Assembly: GCF_012641275.1 (NCBI RefSeq)
Contig: NZ_JABAIA010000003.1
Coordinates: 1,607,333 to 1,671,332 of the forward strand
Source of the DNA: Chitinophaga varians
GTDB lineage: Bacteria > Bacteroidota > Bacteroidia > Chitinophagales > Chitinophagaceae
Length of the DNA stretch: 64,000 nucleotides
Direction of reading: 5' to 3'
The notes beneath the pieces are model-generated. The model was not told where the DNA came from, did not search any database, and was given only the letters and a program-made list of their open reading frames with translations. A program made the translations under genes and the position numbers. This document shows, in pieces, positions 15,434 to 23,997 of this stretch (positions within the stretch are counted from its first letter, which is position 1; every line of letters begins with the position of its first letter).

Positions 15434-17253
15434 GGCAATTCGGTTTGGAGGGATATGGTTACAGTGGTGCCGTTTTCCGGCCGGGCGGCAAACAGCAGCT
15501 GTGCACCGTTTTTTTCCGCCAGTGTTTTACAGAGCCAGAGGCCCAGCCCGGTGCTTTGTCTTCCGTCGGTATCGGTTTGGTTTCTCATATGGTTATTTGT
15601 CATTAGTGCCTGTAGCAGGTGTATGTCCATCCCCACTCCCGTATCGCTTATGATCAGTTGACATCCGGTATGCTGCCGATTGGCCGATATGGTAATGACG
15701 CCACCTTCGGGCGTATATTTAATCGCGTTGTCGATGATGTTGCGTACCATGATCCTGAACGTGTTCAGGTCGGCGCTAAAAAAAAACGGTTCAGGTATTT
15801 CCCTGTGAACGGTGATATTTTTATCTGTTGCTACCGGGAGGAGATCATAGCATATCTGATCGATCACGGTGCGCAGGTGCAGTTTCTCTTTGCGGAAAAA
15901 CAGCTGGCCGGTCTGACTGAGCGCCCAATGCAATAAATTATCGAGCAGTGCATAGGTGCTGCCGGCGATTTTTTCGTTGTTGAGCGCCAATACATCCGCT
16001 TCTGCATGGCGCGCCTGCTGTATCGCTTTCCGGAGGCGGCCCAGGCTGAGCTTCATCCGGTATACCGGTGACCGCAGGTCGTGTGCCACGATAGAAAACA
16101 GGCGGTCTTTTGTTTCATTGAGCACATGCAGCGTTTCCTTCTGTTGCGCAATGATAGAGGCATTTCTTTTCTGCTGCCGGTACGCATATCCTGCAAAGGC
16201 TGCCAACACCATCAGTCCTGCCACTGCTGCCAGCAATGTATTGCGTTGCCAGCGTTGTGTGGACAGCTCGGCCAGTTGCAGGCGTGTTTGTTGTTCCAGT
16301 ACGCGGATAGCCAGTTCCCTTTTTTCCACGGCGAGCTTTTTCTCCAGCTTCGCCATCTCCCAGATATGGTCGCGGTTCCAGATGCTGTCCTGCAGCGCCT
16401 CGTATTGCTTACGATATTGCAACGCCAGGCGATATCTTTTCCTGTTTTCCTCCACCACGGCCATGTTACGATAAGCATTCCGAAGCACGGCCGTATCGCG
16501 TGATTTTAAGGCAAAGCGCAGTCCTGCTTCGAAATATGGAATGGCTTTACTGTCGAGATACTGTTCATAATACAGGTTACCGATGTCCATACTGGATATG
16601 GCCAGGCCGGTGGTATCTTTCTGTTGTTTTTCCATATCCCGGCTTTGCAGGAGATATTTTTCCGCTTCGTCATACCTCCCCATGTGAAAGTAGCAGAGGC
16701 CTTTATTGTGATATACGCTTTTCCTGGTTTCCGGCGCCGACTGTTGCACAAACCGGGTTTCCCATTTGCTGAAGTACTGCAGTGCCGCCGTAAACTGCCG
16801 CAGTTCGAGACTGATCTCTGCCATATTGATGTAACAATCCGCCAGTAGCTGTTGGTCCAGGCCATTGATATTGGTAAGCTGAAGAAAATCCCGTAACGCC
16901 TCGCGATATAATTGTCGGTTGTATTGGATGCTGGCACGTAGAAAAAAAGCGTAAGGATAAAGCGGGTGTGTTGGCGCGTTGTCTATGTCTTCCAGTGTTT
17001 TCAGGATGTACCGGTAGGCATTGTCAGGGTCCCTGTTCCGTAATGACACATGGCTGTTGTGGAAATACACCAGGTAAGACGTCGGATATTGGCTGTCTGC
17101 CATCAGCAGGGCAGAATCCGCGGGCATATGCCGGCAAATACTGCACTGCTGCCGCAGTGTGCTATATATGGCGCCCGTCACAGGTCCGGACGATGCCAAC
17201 ACCTGTGTTACCCAAAAAAGGGCTACCACAGGAACAGCAAGGAGTTGTTTCAT
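15430..17253 (-). CDS. TPR-containing sensor histidine kinase
   Basis: A 607-residue kinase with a signal peptide (MKQLLAVPVVALFWVTQVLASS) and a periplasmic region of about 300 residues with several tetratricopeptide repeats (for example YHNKGLCYFHMGRYDEAEKYL). It then has a transmembrane segment (TLLAAVAGLMVLAAFAGYAY, about residue 345) and the kinase core. The H-box is FSIVAHDLRSPVYRMKLSL, and the ATPase domain shows DNAIKYTPEGGV, DTGVGMDI and GLGLWLCKTLAEKNG. TPR-sensor kinases paired with LytTR regulators are common in Bacteroidota. The input signal is unknown. The gene overlaps the regulator by 4 nt. Confidence 0.9.
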   Translation of the reverse strand: MKQLLAVPVVALFWVTQVLASSGPVTGAIYSTLRQQCSICRHMPADSALLMADSQYPTSYLVYFHNSHVSLRNRDPDNAYRYILKTLEDIDNAPTHPLYPYAFFLRASIQYNRQLYREALRDFLQLTNINGLDQQLLADCYINMAEISLELRQFTAALQYFSKWETRFVQQSAPETRKSVYHNKGLCYFHMGRYDEAEKYLLQSRDMEKQQKDTTGLAISSMDIGNLYYEQYLDSKAIPYFEAGLRFALKSRDTAVLRNAYRNMAVVEENRKRYRLALQYRKQYEALQDSIWNRDHIWEMAKLEKKLAVEKRELAIRVLEQQTRLQLAELSTQRWQRNTLLAAVAGLMVLAAFAGYAYRQQKRNASIIAQQKETLHVLNETKDRLFSIVAHDLRSPVYRMKLSLGRLRKAIQQARHAEADVLALNNEKIAGSTYALLDNLLHWALSQTGQLFFRKEKLHLRTVIDQICYDLLPVATDKNITVHREIPEPFFFSADLNTFRIMVRNIIDNAIKYTPEGGVITISANRQHTGCQLIISDTGVGMDIHLLQALMTNNHMRNQTDTDGRQSTGLGLWLCKTLAEKNGAQLLFAARPENGTTVTISLQTELP

Positions 17254-17261
17254 GTAACCAC

Positions 17262-17684
17262 TTATGCGGGTCTTTTTACGGTCGTTACAGTCCCCCTGGA
17301 CGTTTCGGGGTCCCCTATCCTGTACATCACGCGGATAGCCTGTGCCTGGGGCCCATCGATAGCATAGTCAATCAGTACTTTCCATAGTGACCAGGTACAA
17401 TTTCCTGATTCGGGCTTTTGGTAATCAATGATGATCTGTCGTATCAGCAATACTCCGGCTTCTGTGTTCTCTTCTATCATATTATTAAAGTCATCATCAA
17501 TACTGGGCTCCTGTCCGTCCGGAACATATAAGCTCATCACAAGATGGTACATATTAGGAAACTCCGCATCGGGATATACTGCCACCAGTGGCTCTGTGGA
17601 CAGTCTGGCAGCCAGGCCGGACCCAAAGATCTTTTTTTCCAGGTTTTTTATGCGCACAGATGAGAGAAGAGCATTTTGGCTCAT
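17262..17684 (-). CDS. Hypothetical protein, 140 aa
   Basis: A soluble protein with no signal peptide starting MSQNALLSSVRIKNLEKKI. The sequence alternates predicted beta strands (YHLVMSLYVPDGQEP, EAGVLLIRQIIIDYQ, WKVLIDYAIDGPQAQAIRVMYRIGDP) and ends with a basic Arg-Lys tail. I do not recognise the family. I chose ATG 17684 rather than the in-frame ATG at 17792 because the extension looks like unrelated intergenic sequence. The gene ends 8 nt before the histidine-kinase start, so it may be the first gene of that operon, or may belong with the divergent cluster at 17911. Confidence 0.55.
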   Translation of the reverse strand: MSQNALLSSVRIKNLEKKIFGSGLAARLSTEPLVAVYPDAEFPNMYHLVMSLYVPDGQEPSIDDDFNNMIEENTEAGVLLIRQIIIDYQKPESGNCTWSLWKVLIDYAIDGPQAQAIRVMYRIGDPETSRGTVTTVKRPA

Positions 17685-17910
17685 AAAGGATAGTTTGAAA
17701 AAGATGATGGTAAATTGAGTGTAACAAATATAAGCTTTATATCCATTCCCTTTTTCGCTTATACTGTAAATCCCGCCACTTATTCCATTCAATGCCGCGC
17801 TTATGCCATCCGCTCCAAACCGGGGCTGTGCCCATACTACCTTTACTTCAGTTCATCACCGGTAATGCACTTCAGCTAACAACATTCAATTTATCCTTTA
17901 AACTCTTTTT

Positions 17911-18531
17911 ATGACAGACATCCGATTAAATCTTATCAACCGGTCTAATGACCGCAACAATTCCAGCATCGTTATTTTCCAGCGGAATGAAGCCACCTCC
18001 TTTAATGAGCTGGCAGTAGCCTGGCAGGTGGTCAGAAACCTTGGGCAAGGCTGGAACCATCCCTTTTCCTACCCGATGGAAATGTCCGTTTCTGCGAGTG
18101 ACAGCTGGGGCAACTACAGCCCGTTGAAAGCAGCGGAAAATGGTCAGCAGTTCCAGGTAGTACGTGACCCGTCAGGCGATATCCTCAAATATGCCGGTCA
18201 GGCCACCAGTCAAAACGAAGTGGAGATACTGAATGCGCTGGACCTGGGCGCGGTTAACGCCAACGTATACCGCGACGGTAAACTGCTGGCCACTAAAACG
18301 GCTATTGCGCCAGGTCAGAAAGCCACCTTCCAGTTCAGGCCTACTATCTGGATAGGCGTGGTTTCCCAGGTGGTGGAAGGTCAGCTGATCAACAGCGCTA
18401 TCCTCCAGCAGATCAACACAGAGTTGTCACTCTTTGGCATCGCCAGTGCCGATATCGTTATGACCGGCGGCGGCCCGGGAGCCAGCTCCACTCCTTTCGA
18501 GTTCACCCTGCAGAATATCCTATATGCATAA
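17911..18531 (+). CDS. Conserved hypothetical protein, first gene of a tail-collar cluster
   Basis: A 206-residue protein without a signal peptide. It starts LNLINRSNDRNNSSIVIFQRN and contains repeated beta-like stretches (NVYRDGKLLATKT, GQKATFQFRPTIWIGVVSQV) and a Gly-rich SADIVMTGGGPGAS segment. I recall similar proteins of unassigned function in several bacteria, but cannot name a family. It is followed 84 nt later by a 909-residue protein and then by a tail-collar protein, all on the same strand. A role in the same secreted or tail-like assembly is plausible but is inference. Confidence 0.6.
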   Translation: MTDIRLNLINRSNDRNNSSIVIFQRNEATSFNELAVAWQVVRNLGQGWNHPFSYPMEMSVSASDSWGNYSPLKAAENGQQFQVVRDPSGDILKYAGQATSQNEVEILNALDLGAVNANVYRDGKLLATKTAIAPGQKATFQFRPTIWIGVVSQVVEGQLINSAILQQINTELSLFGIASADIVMTGGGPGASSTPFEFTLQNILYA

Positions 18532-18615
18532 CCATCAGGCCCCATTCCCGCTTCCAACGCCGACTGCCGAGTGAAATGGGGTGGGGCTTTCCTTTCATCT
18601 TTAAAACTGTCAGCG

Positions 18616-21345
18616 ATGGTTGAGACAACTATTATCAATAACACGTTTAAGGTGGTGTCTGAGCTGCTTGCGCCAGACCAGGAACATCTTCATACAACGG
18701 CGACGGTGGTCAAGTACGAGTTCCACTACCCTGCAGACGCACCCGTGCCGGTTATTACCGGCTATGTCGATGCCCATCACCGGCGGGAAGTGCAATATAC
18801 AGGATACGACGCGTTCCGGATAAAAGGTCAGCTAACGTTGACAGTTAAAGAGAAGGAAGTCATACTAAACGGCAATCTCTACTACGGGCACAATGAGAAC
18901 CCTGCGCTGCAACATCATTTTGATGGCACCCTTGCTTTATTCCGGGAAACACCGCCGCCACCGCCGCCCTGTCCGGACGACAACGACGATAGTGACGATT
19001 TTCCTCCGCAGCTGGCCGTAGACGCGCCTCTTTTCCCTTATGTCAATATTCTGCCCTGGCCGGACAACACCCCGGCAGACAGCTGGCTTTATTTCTTTTC
19101 CTACGATCCGGCGCATACCGGCACCGACTCCCTTTACAGCCTCTTGGCGGCCATAGCGCCACAAAAGAACCGGCAGGCGATGGAGCAACTGGCCATTCAG
19201 TTTCTGCAGCAGGACGCGCCCTTTACCGGGCAGTACTATGGTAACGTGCAGCAAGTGCCGCCGCCCTTCAACAGCTTTCCTGCGCTTTACGATGCATGGG
19301 TGGCCGCTGCTCACAGCAGCGGCAGGGAAGATATCAGTGCCGGCGTTGATACCACTTCCTGGCTCCCTGTTATTGACCAGCTGTGGCAGAATTATTTCGC
19401 GCTGGCCATCATACCCGGTTTTAATGAACCCTTTGCCATCGCATTGAACAAGATACTGCTGGTGTGTAACCTGCTGCAAACACAGTACAGCTCGGAGCCT
19501 CCACGGGTATTTACACAGGAAGAGATCCGCCAGCTGCTGCATGCCAATGTCCTGTTACCAGGGAAGATATTCCCGCTGCCGCCTTATGCAACAGCCCTAT
19601 CCTTGCCGAAAGATGACAGCCGGATCATGCCTTTTGCCATAGGGCAACTGAAAATGTCGCGTTACCGGTTGTTACGTTACCAACCGGGAGAAATCTCCGG
19701 TATCCAGAACGTAATGAAAGGAGAACAGAAAAAAACAGTACAGCGTCAGCTGCAAAGCAAACAGGAAACACAACAGGAAAGCAGCTTTCAACAGCATCAT
19801 AATACCGGCAGGTATCAGCAGACCAGCAACGACCTGTTGCTGGAAACCAAACAAACACTGGCCGGTTTCACCCAAAGTACTGCCTACGATAATTTCACCA
19901 CAACCTATGGCCCACCCACACAGGCTGTGCTCAATGGCAACTGGTCGTCTTCCCTGAAACCGGACAGCAACGGCCAGCAATCCGACAGCGGATTTATGAG
20001 CCGGGTGCTGAACAGCACTGTCAACCGCGTCAGTGAGCGTATTTCCAGGATCAGGTCCTTTAGTCAGTACAGCGAACAGGAAGCCGTGACCAGCAGCCTA
20101 TTTGACAACCGCCAGGGAAACGGGCACTTCAGGGGTATTTACCGTTGGCTGAATAAGGTGTACCGCGTTACAGTAGAAAATTACGGCCATCGCTTTTTGC
20201 TGGAACTAAATATCCGGCAACCTGCACAGGACTATATACTATCGCAGCAGTCGTTGAATGCAACAGACCTGCAAAAGCCGCTGTCGCCGGCGGAAAAAGG
20301 CATCAGTGTGTTTACCGATATCACCATCAGCAACTACGCGCAGTTACTGAGCTATTACCAGGTGGACGTCATACAGCCGCCACCTGAGCTGCTGGCCTAT
20401 GCGGCAGTGGTCTTGCGTCCGGGGGAAACCGAGAAGTACGCGCACATACCTGAGCACTATGCCGCAGAGGAAGCATCGGTGACGGGCATTATTGCCGATG
20501 GCGCACCCGTGCAGATGATCAAAGGCATTGTTGGCAGCAGCATCTTCGAAGTACCGGCATCAGCGCCAGCCCCCCTTGGCATGCATGGAGAAACCGGGCA
20601 GCTACCGGTGTCGGCTATCGGTCCTAACCTGCCGGACGCGCCACCCTACAAGCCCAATGATTTCATCATCAATATCCGCATTCAGTGCCGCGTGAGCGAA
20701 GAGAAAATGAATGGATGGAAAGCAGGGATTTACCGGCAGATCAGCGAAGCCTACCAACAACGTTTATCCGCCTACATTAATACCTTCAGCAGGCTTTCCG
20801 GGGAGCATGAACAAAACAACCCTGAGCTGCTGCGCAACACCGAGCGGTCGGCCCTTCAGCGCCGTTGCATAGTGCTGCTGATGCAGGTATTTCACACTAA
20901 AGTGGGCGAAGCTCCCGATACCCGTACAGCTCCCTTAAATGATGTCCGTTATGACCAGTTTTTCAGGGAAGCCCTTGAATGGGATGAAATGACCTGGACC
21001 TTCGATGACAGTCCATCTGTTTTCAGTTATGCCCTGCAGGGGCGTAACGATTCGCTGAGGCCTTTCTTACAGGCGCAGTGGGCGCGGGTGCTGCTGCCCG
21101 TCCGGCCGGCCTTTAACTTCCAGTTATTGTATTATCTCTCTTCAGGGATGATATGGCCGGCGCCCTACCCTTTTGTGCCCGTAAACGAACCGGACAAACA
21201 GATAGCCGGGCATCTGAAAACATCCTATAACAGCAACGAGTATACGAAAATAGAGCATTCATGGGAAATCGTTCTCCCTACGGCCATGCAGGTAGTACAG
21301 GAAGGTAGCCAGCTCCCGGAATTCACGTCATCACCACATACGTAA
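18616..21345 (+). CDS. Large hypothetical protein with a central Gln-rich coiled region
   Basis: A 909-residue protein without a signal peptide. An N-terminal beta-rich part (about 1-100) is followed by a Pro/Asp-rich linker (PPPPPPCPDDNDDSDD). At about residues 345-375 is the segment FAIGQLKMSRYRLLRYQPGE, leading into a highly charged Gln-rich region (GEQKKTVQRQLQSKQET) that should be helical. From memory, uncharacterised proteins found near tail-like or injection-type gene clusters share this GDL...Y..GE...NVLKGE arrangement, but I cannot name the family. The C-terminal part is mixed. I chose ATG 18616 (MVETTIINNTFK) over 18571. The next gene starts 4 nt after the stop, so they are co-transcribed. 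Confidence 0.6.
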   Translation: MVETTIINNTFKVVSELLAPDQEHLHTTATVVKYEFHYPADAPVPVITGYVDAHHRREVQYTGYDAFRIKGQLTLTVKEKEVILNGNLYYGHNENPALQHHFDGTLALFRETPPPPPPCPDDNDDSDDFPPQLAVDAPLFPYVNILPWPDNTPADSWLYFFSYDPAHTGTDSLYSLLAAIAPQKNRQAMEQLAIQFLQQDAPFTGQYYGNVQQVPPPFNSFPALYDAWVAAAHSSGREDISAGVDTTSWLPVIDQLWQNYFALAIIPGFNEPFAIALNKILLVCNLLQTQYSSEPPRVFTQEEIRQLLHANVLLPGKIFPLPPYATALSLPKDDSRIMPFAIGQLKMSRYRLLRYQPGEISGIQNVMKGEQKKTVQRQLQSKQETQQESSFQQHHNTGRYQQTSNDLLLETKQTLAGFTQSTAYDNFTTTYGPPTQAVLNGNWSSSLKPDSNGQQSDSGFMSRVLNSTVNRVSERISRIRSFSQYSEQEAVTSSLFDNRQGNGHFRGIYRWLNKVYRVTVENYGHRFLLELNIRQPAQDYILSQQSLNATDLQKPLSPAEKGISVFTDITISNYAQLLSYYQVDVIQPPPELLAYAAVVLRPGETEKYAHIPEHYAAEEASVTGIIADGAPVQMIKGIVGSSIFEVPASAPAPLGMHGETGQLPVSAIGPNLPDAPPYKPNDFIINIRIQCRVSEEKMNGWKAGIYRQISEAYQQRLSAYINTFSRLSGEHEQNNPELLRNTERSALQRRCIVLLMQVFHTKVGEAPDTRTAPLNDVRYDQFFREALEWDEMTWTFDDSPSVFSYALQGRNDSLRPFLQAQWARVLLPVRPAFNFQLLYYLSSGMIWPAPYPFVPVNEPDKQIAGHLKTSYNSNEYTKIEHSWEIVLPTAMQVVQEGSQLPEFTSSPHT

Positions 21346-21349
21346 GATC

Positions 21350-21925
21350 ATGATACCAGCACCATTGTATCCCGGTCATTTGTCCATGATGCCCACCAGT
21401 ATTCCACCCGGAGCGGTGATGGCTTTCGCCGGAAAGGTCACGGACCATTATGCAGACTTTGAAAGCATGATCTGCACTTACGGCTGGATGGTTTGCGACG
21501 GAAGGACTTTGTCCCGACAGGATTATCCTGTATTGTATGCTGTATTGGGCGAACAATACAACGCTCCCGGAGTGAAGAACGATGAATTCTGTATTCCAGA
21601 TTACCGCGGATACTTCCTGCGCATGACAGATATGGGCAGCGGACGTGATCCGGACGCCGGCAGCAGAAAGCTCGCCAACGGCACTACCAGCAGTGAAGTG
21701 GGTTCAGTGCAGGAAGACGCCCTGCAAATACACCAGCATGCTTACCTGAAAACCGGGGACATAAACGAGCCCAAAGGTAACAATGAGCAAGGCAAACCGA
21801 TTGTTACAGGCTCCGCTTTTACCAGCGGTCCTGTTGACGGTACCGGCCTTCCCGGGAGTGTAAGGACCAGCACAGAAACCAGGTCCAAAAACAGCTACGT
21901 CTATTATATCATCAAATTTATCTAA
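21350..21925 (+). CDS. Phage tail collar domain protein
   Basis: A 191-residue protein with the phage tail collar (MdpB-like) domain. It has PPGAVMAFAGKV, then GWMVCDGRTLSRQDYPVLYAVLG, then FCIPDYRGYFLRMTD, followed by a His-containing EDALQIHQHAYLK stretch. Proteins of this family form tips or fibres of phage tails and of secreted bacterial surface proteins. No other phage structural gene is in the window, so this is not a prophage remnant on present evidence. It sits 4 nt after the 909-residue gene and 19 nt before the cysteine-peptidase-like gene, which supports a four-gene operon. Confidence 0.78.
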   Translation: MIPAPLYPGHLSMMPTSIPPGAVMAFAGKVTDHYADFESMICTYGWMVCDGRTLSRQDYPVLYAVLGEQYNAPGVKNDEFCIPDYRGYFLRMTDMGSGRDPDAGSRKLANGTTSSEVGSVQEDALQIHQHAYLKTGDINEPKGNNEQGKPIVTGSAFTSGPVDGTGLPGSVRTSTETRSKNSYVYYIIKFI

Positions 21926-21944
21926 CAACTAAAAACCTTATCTT

Positions 21945-22643
21945 ATGGCTTTTAATGCTTACCATGGCGTCACACAAACCACAGACAACAGCTGTGGCGC
22001 CTTTTCACTGGCCGCGGCCCTCGTACATCTCGGCGCCGCCACCGTTCCTACCATTTTGAATACCGGCAATCTGACGCAACGTTATACCGCGCCAGGCCCC
22101 GCAGCGCTCGCCCAACGTATTTATCAGACCACCGGCAACCTGCTCCTCAACCTGGCAGCGCCGGCGCCTACGGCCACGTATCAATACGAAGAACCGGTGG
22201 ACAACTACAATCCGCCGTCAGCGCTGGCTTATATAGCCAGTCAGTTTGGACTGACAACCAATAACGTCATCGTGTATTATACGAATCAGGCTGCCGGCAT
22301 GTTGCAAAACATACAAGCCACTAATGTTGGCGCAGGCCCGGACCTTCTGGAAACAGAAATCGACCTGATCACTGCACAACCTGCATACGGACTTGTCAAC
22401 GGGCCTGTCAATTACACGCAAAAGCCCGGTGCCCAGGAAGCGCACCTGCTGGTCGTGGAAAACCTGAACCACACCATCGCGCTGAATGATACAGAAGTAT
22501 ATGATCCCGGCTACGGCTACGTTGGGCCTTATACTCTCAACAACAACGGGCCTCTACCGTTGACTCAGATCAGTTTTACACTTCCTTCCGGCCTGGTTGT
22601 CGATTATGATTTCAGTGGCGTCTGGATTAAACTCAAAGCATAA
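21945..22643 (+). CDS. Putative papain/C39-like cysteine peptidase-fold protein
   Basis: A 232-residue protein without a signal peptide. Near the N terminus, TTDNSCGAFSLAAALVHLG has the look of the active-site helix of papain-like and C39-like peptidases, with Cys17 at the helix start after a polar loop. A later EAHLLVVEN strand carries His167, and a YDPGYG turn follows 20 residues on (Asp near 188). This Cys-His-Asp order and spacing suggests a cysteine peptidase or amidase/transglutaminase fold, but I cannot assign a family. As the last gene of the tail-collar operon it could be an effector or a processing enzyme. Confidence 0.55.
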   Translation: MAFNAYHGVTQTTDNSCGAFSLAAALVHLGAATVPTILNTGNLTQRYTAPGPAALAQRIYQTTGNLLLNLAAPAPTATYQYEEPVDNYNPPSALAYIASQFGLTTNNVIVYYTNQAAGMLQNIQATNVGAGPDLLETEIDLITAQPAYGLVNGPVNYTQKPGAQEAHLLVVENLNHTIALNDTEVYDPGYGYVGPYTLNNNGPLPLTQISFTLPSGLVVDYDFSGVWIKLKA

Positions 22644-22659
22644 CAGCAGGTCTAAAAAA

Positions 22660-22688
22660 GCGGTCGATTCTATAAACGAATCGACCGC
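22660..22688. terminator. Strong hairpin after the tail-collar operon
   Basis: A perfect 11-bp stem, GCGGTCGATTC / GAATCGACCGC, with a 7-nt loop, 17 nt after the stop of the preceding gene. A-rich tracts lie on both sides. The six-A run just before the stem would give a U tail only on the minus strand; on the plus strand the hairpin is followed by AATAAAAAA rather than U. It probably still marks the operon end, but its mode of action is uncertain. Confidence 0.5.
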
Positions 22689-22844
22689 AATAAAAAACGA
22701 ACAATAAAAATAAATTATTTTAGAAAGTTTAAATTTATTGGCGATATACTATTCTTTATACTTCAAGCGTTTGTATGTTGGTTTTTGCGCCCTGAAATAA
22801 ACTCACGCCTTAGGCGAAACAGGGCAATCCAAATGTAACAGACT

Positions 22845-23933
22845 ATGAAACCGGGAAAAATTTTCCTTGTTTCCTTTAGTGGAAAGTCCCAGGCAGGTGG
22901 CGTGGAAAGAGTAGTATACCACCTGGATGAATACTTCCATCATAAGGGAATGAGGACCATGCTTATTGATGAAACCTTTCTTGTAAAACACACACTTTTG
23001 GGCCGCCTGTTTAACTTGTTGTTCAGGCACCATCATTTCAGGAAACGCAGGGAGGTATATATGGCACGTTATACGAGTGCCTATCTCTGGCTGCATAAGC
23101 GGCGGAATGACATCGTTATCACGCAGGGAGAGTCAGCGCCATTCTTTCCTGTTGACGTTAATTTCATCCACGGTTGTTATCACCTGATGGAAAAGGCGTA
23201 TTGGCGCAAGGAAGAACACCTGAGCCGTATTTCGCGGCTTCAGCAGCGGAATTGTCTGTCGGCCAGGCAGGTGGTTGCGGTATCTTCCAGGGTTAAACAG
23301 GATGTTGTCAGATGGTACGAGGTGCCGGAAGAAAAGATTGCTGTATTAAACAACTGTGTAGATACGAATAGGTTCCGTCCGTATGAAAAAAAGTATAGCC
23401 ATCAACGTACTGTGCTGTTTGTTGGCAGGCTGATATCTTATAAAGGGCTGGACATACTGGAGCAACTGGCCACCACCATCGAACAATCAGACAACTGGCG
23501 TTTGCTGATAGCCTGTAATGAAACACCTGATACAGCACGTTTTTCAGGCTTTTCAAGGACAACCATTAAAACGGGGCTGAACATTGATAATATAGCTACC
23601 GGCGCCTATGCAGCAGCAGATCTGCTGATACTGCCATCAATGTTTGAAGGCTTTGAGCTGGTAACGCTGGAAGCGTTATCGACAGGCATTCCCGTCATCG
23701 GTACAAAAGTTGGCGCCATCAGTGAGCTGTCTGACGAGGGTTTCCCGGGCGTATACGTGTTGCCAGGGCACATCAGTTGCGCAGATGATGCCATCCTGCG
23801 GCATTTTGAGCAGCTGTTAGCGGACTTTCAGCGAACGATCACGCCGCAGGCGTTACATGAAAAGATAGCAGCGAGGTTTGGCTTGGAACGCTATACCAGG
23901 GAGCTGGATACGATCCTGTCGTTCGACAACTAA
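22845..23933 (+). CDS. Glycosyltransferase family 4 protein
   Basis: A 362-residue GT-B glycosyltransferase. The N-terminal domain begins IFLVSFSGKSQAGGVERVVYHL, with the Gly-Gly-Val-Glu acceptor-side motif. The C-terminal domain has the donor-binding blocks TVLFVGRLISYKGLDIL and the E-x7-E signature in FEGFELVTLEALSTG. It transfers a sugar from a nucleotide sugar to an unknown acceptor at the cytoplasmic membrane. It stands alone, with no other polysaccharide-biosynthesis gene nearby. It converges with the GH35 gene across a bidirectional terminator. Confidence 0.88.
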   Translation: MKPGKIFLVSFSGKSQAGGVERVVYHLDEYFHHKGMRTMLIDETFLVKHTLLGRLFNLLFRHHHFRKRREVYMARYTSAYLWLHKRRNDIVITQGESAPFFPVDVNFIHGCYHLMEKAYWRKEEHLSRISRLQQRNCLSARQVVAVSSRVKQDVVRWYEVPEEKIAVLNNCVDTNRFRPYEKKYSHQRTVLFVGRLISYKGLDILEQLATTIEQSDNWRLLIACNETPDTARFSGFSRTTIKTGLNIDNIATGAYAAADLLILPSMFEGFELVTLEALSTGIPVIGTKVGAISELSDEGFPGVYVLPGHISCADDAILRHFEQLLADFQRTITPQALHEKIAARFGLERYTRELDTILSFDN

Positions 23934-23943
23934 TATCAGATAA

Positions 23944-23976
23944 AAAAATGCCGCACTTTTCGGGTGCGGCATTTTT
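23944..23976. terminator. Bidirectional terminator between convergent genes
   Basis: A long perfect stem, AAAAATGCCGCAC with GTGCGGCATTTTT (23944-23956 and 23964-23976), and a 7-nt loop. The A and U tracts give a U tail in both directions. It separates the glycosyltransferase from the beta-galactosidase. Confidence 0.9.
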
Positions 23977-23997
23977 AGTTTTGTATACATAACCTGA

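Noticed and set aside
21350..21925. Prophage remnant based on the tail collar domain.
   Set aside because: No integrase, capsid, terminase, portal or baseplate gene is present; collar domains also occur in non-phage proteins.
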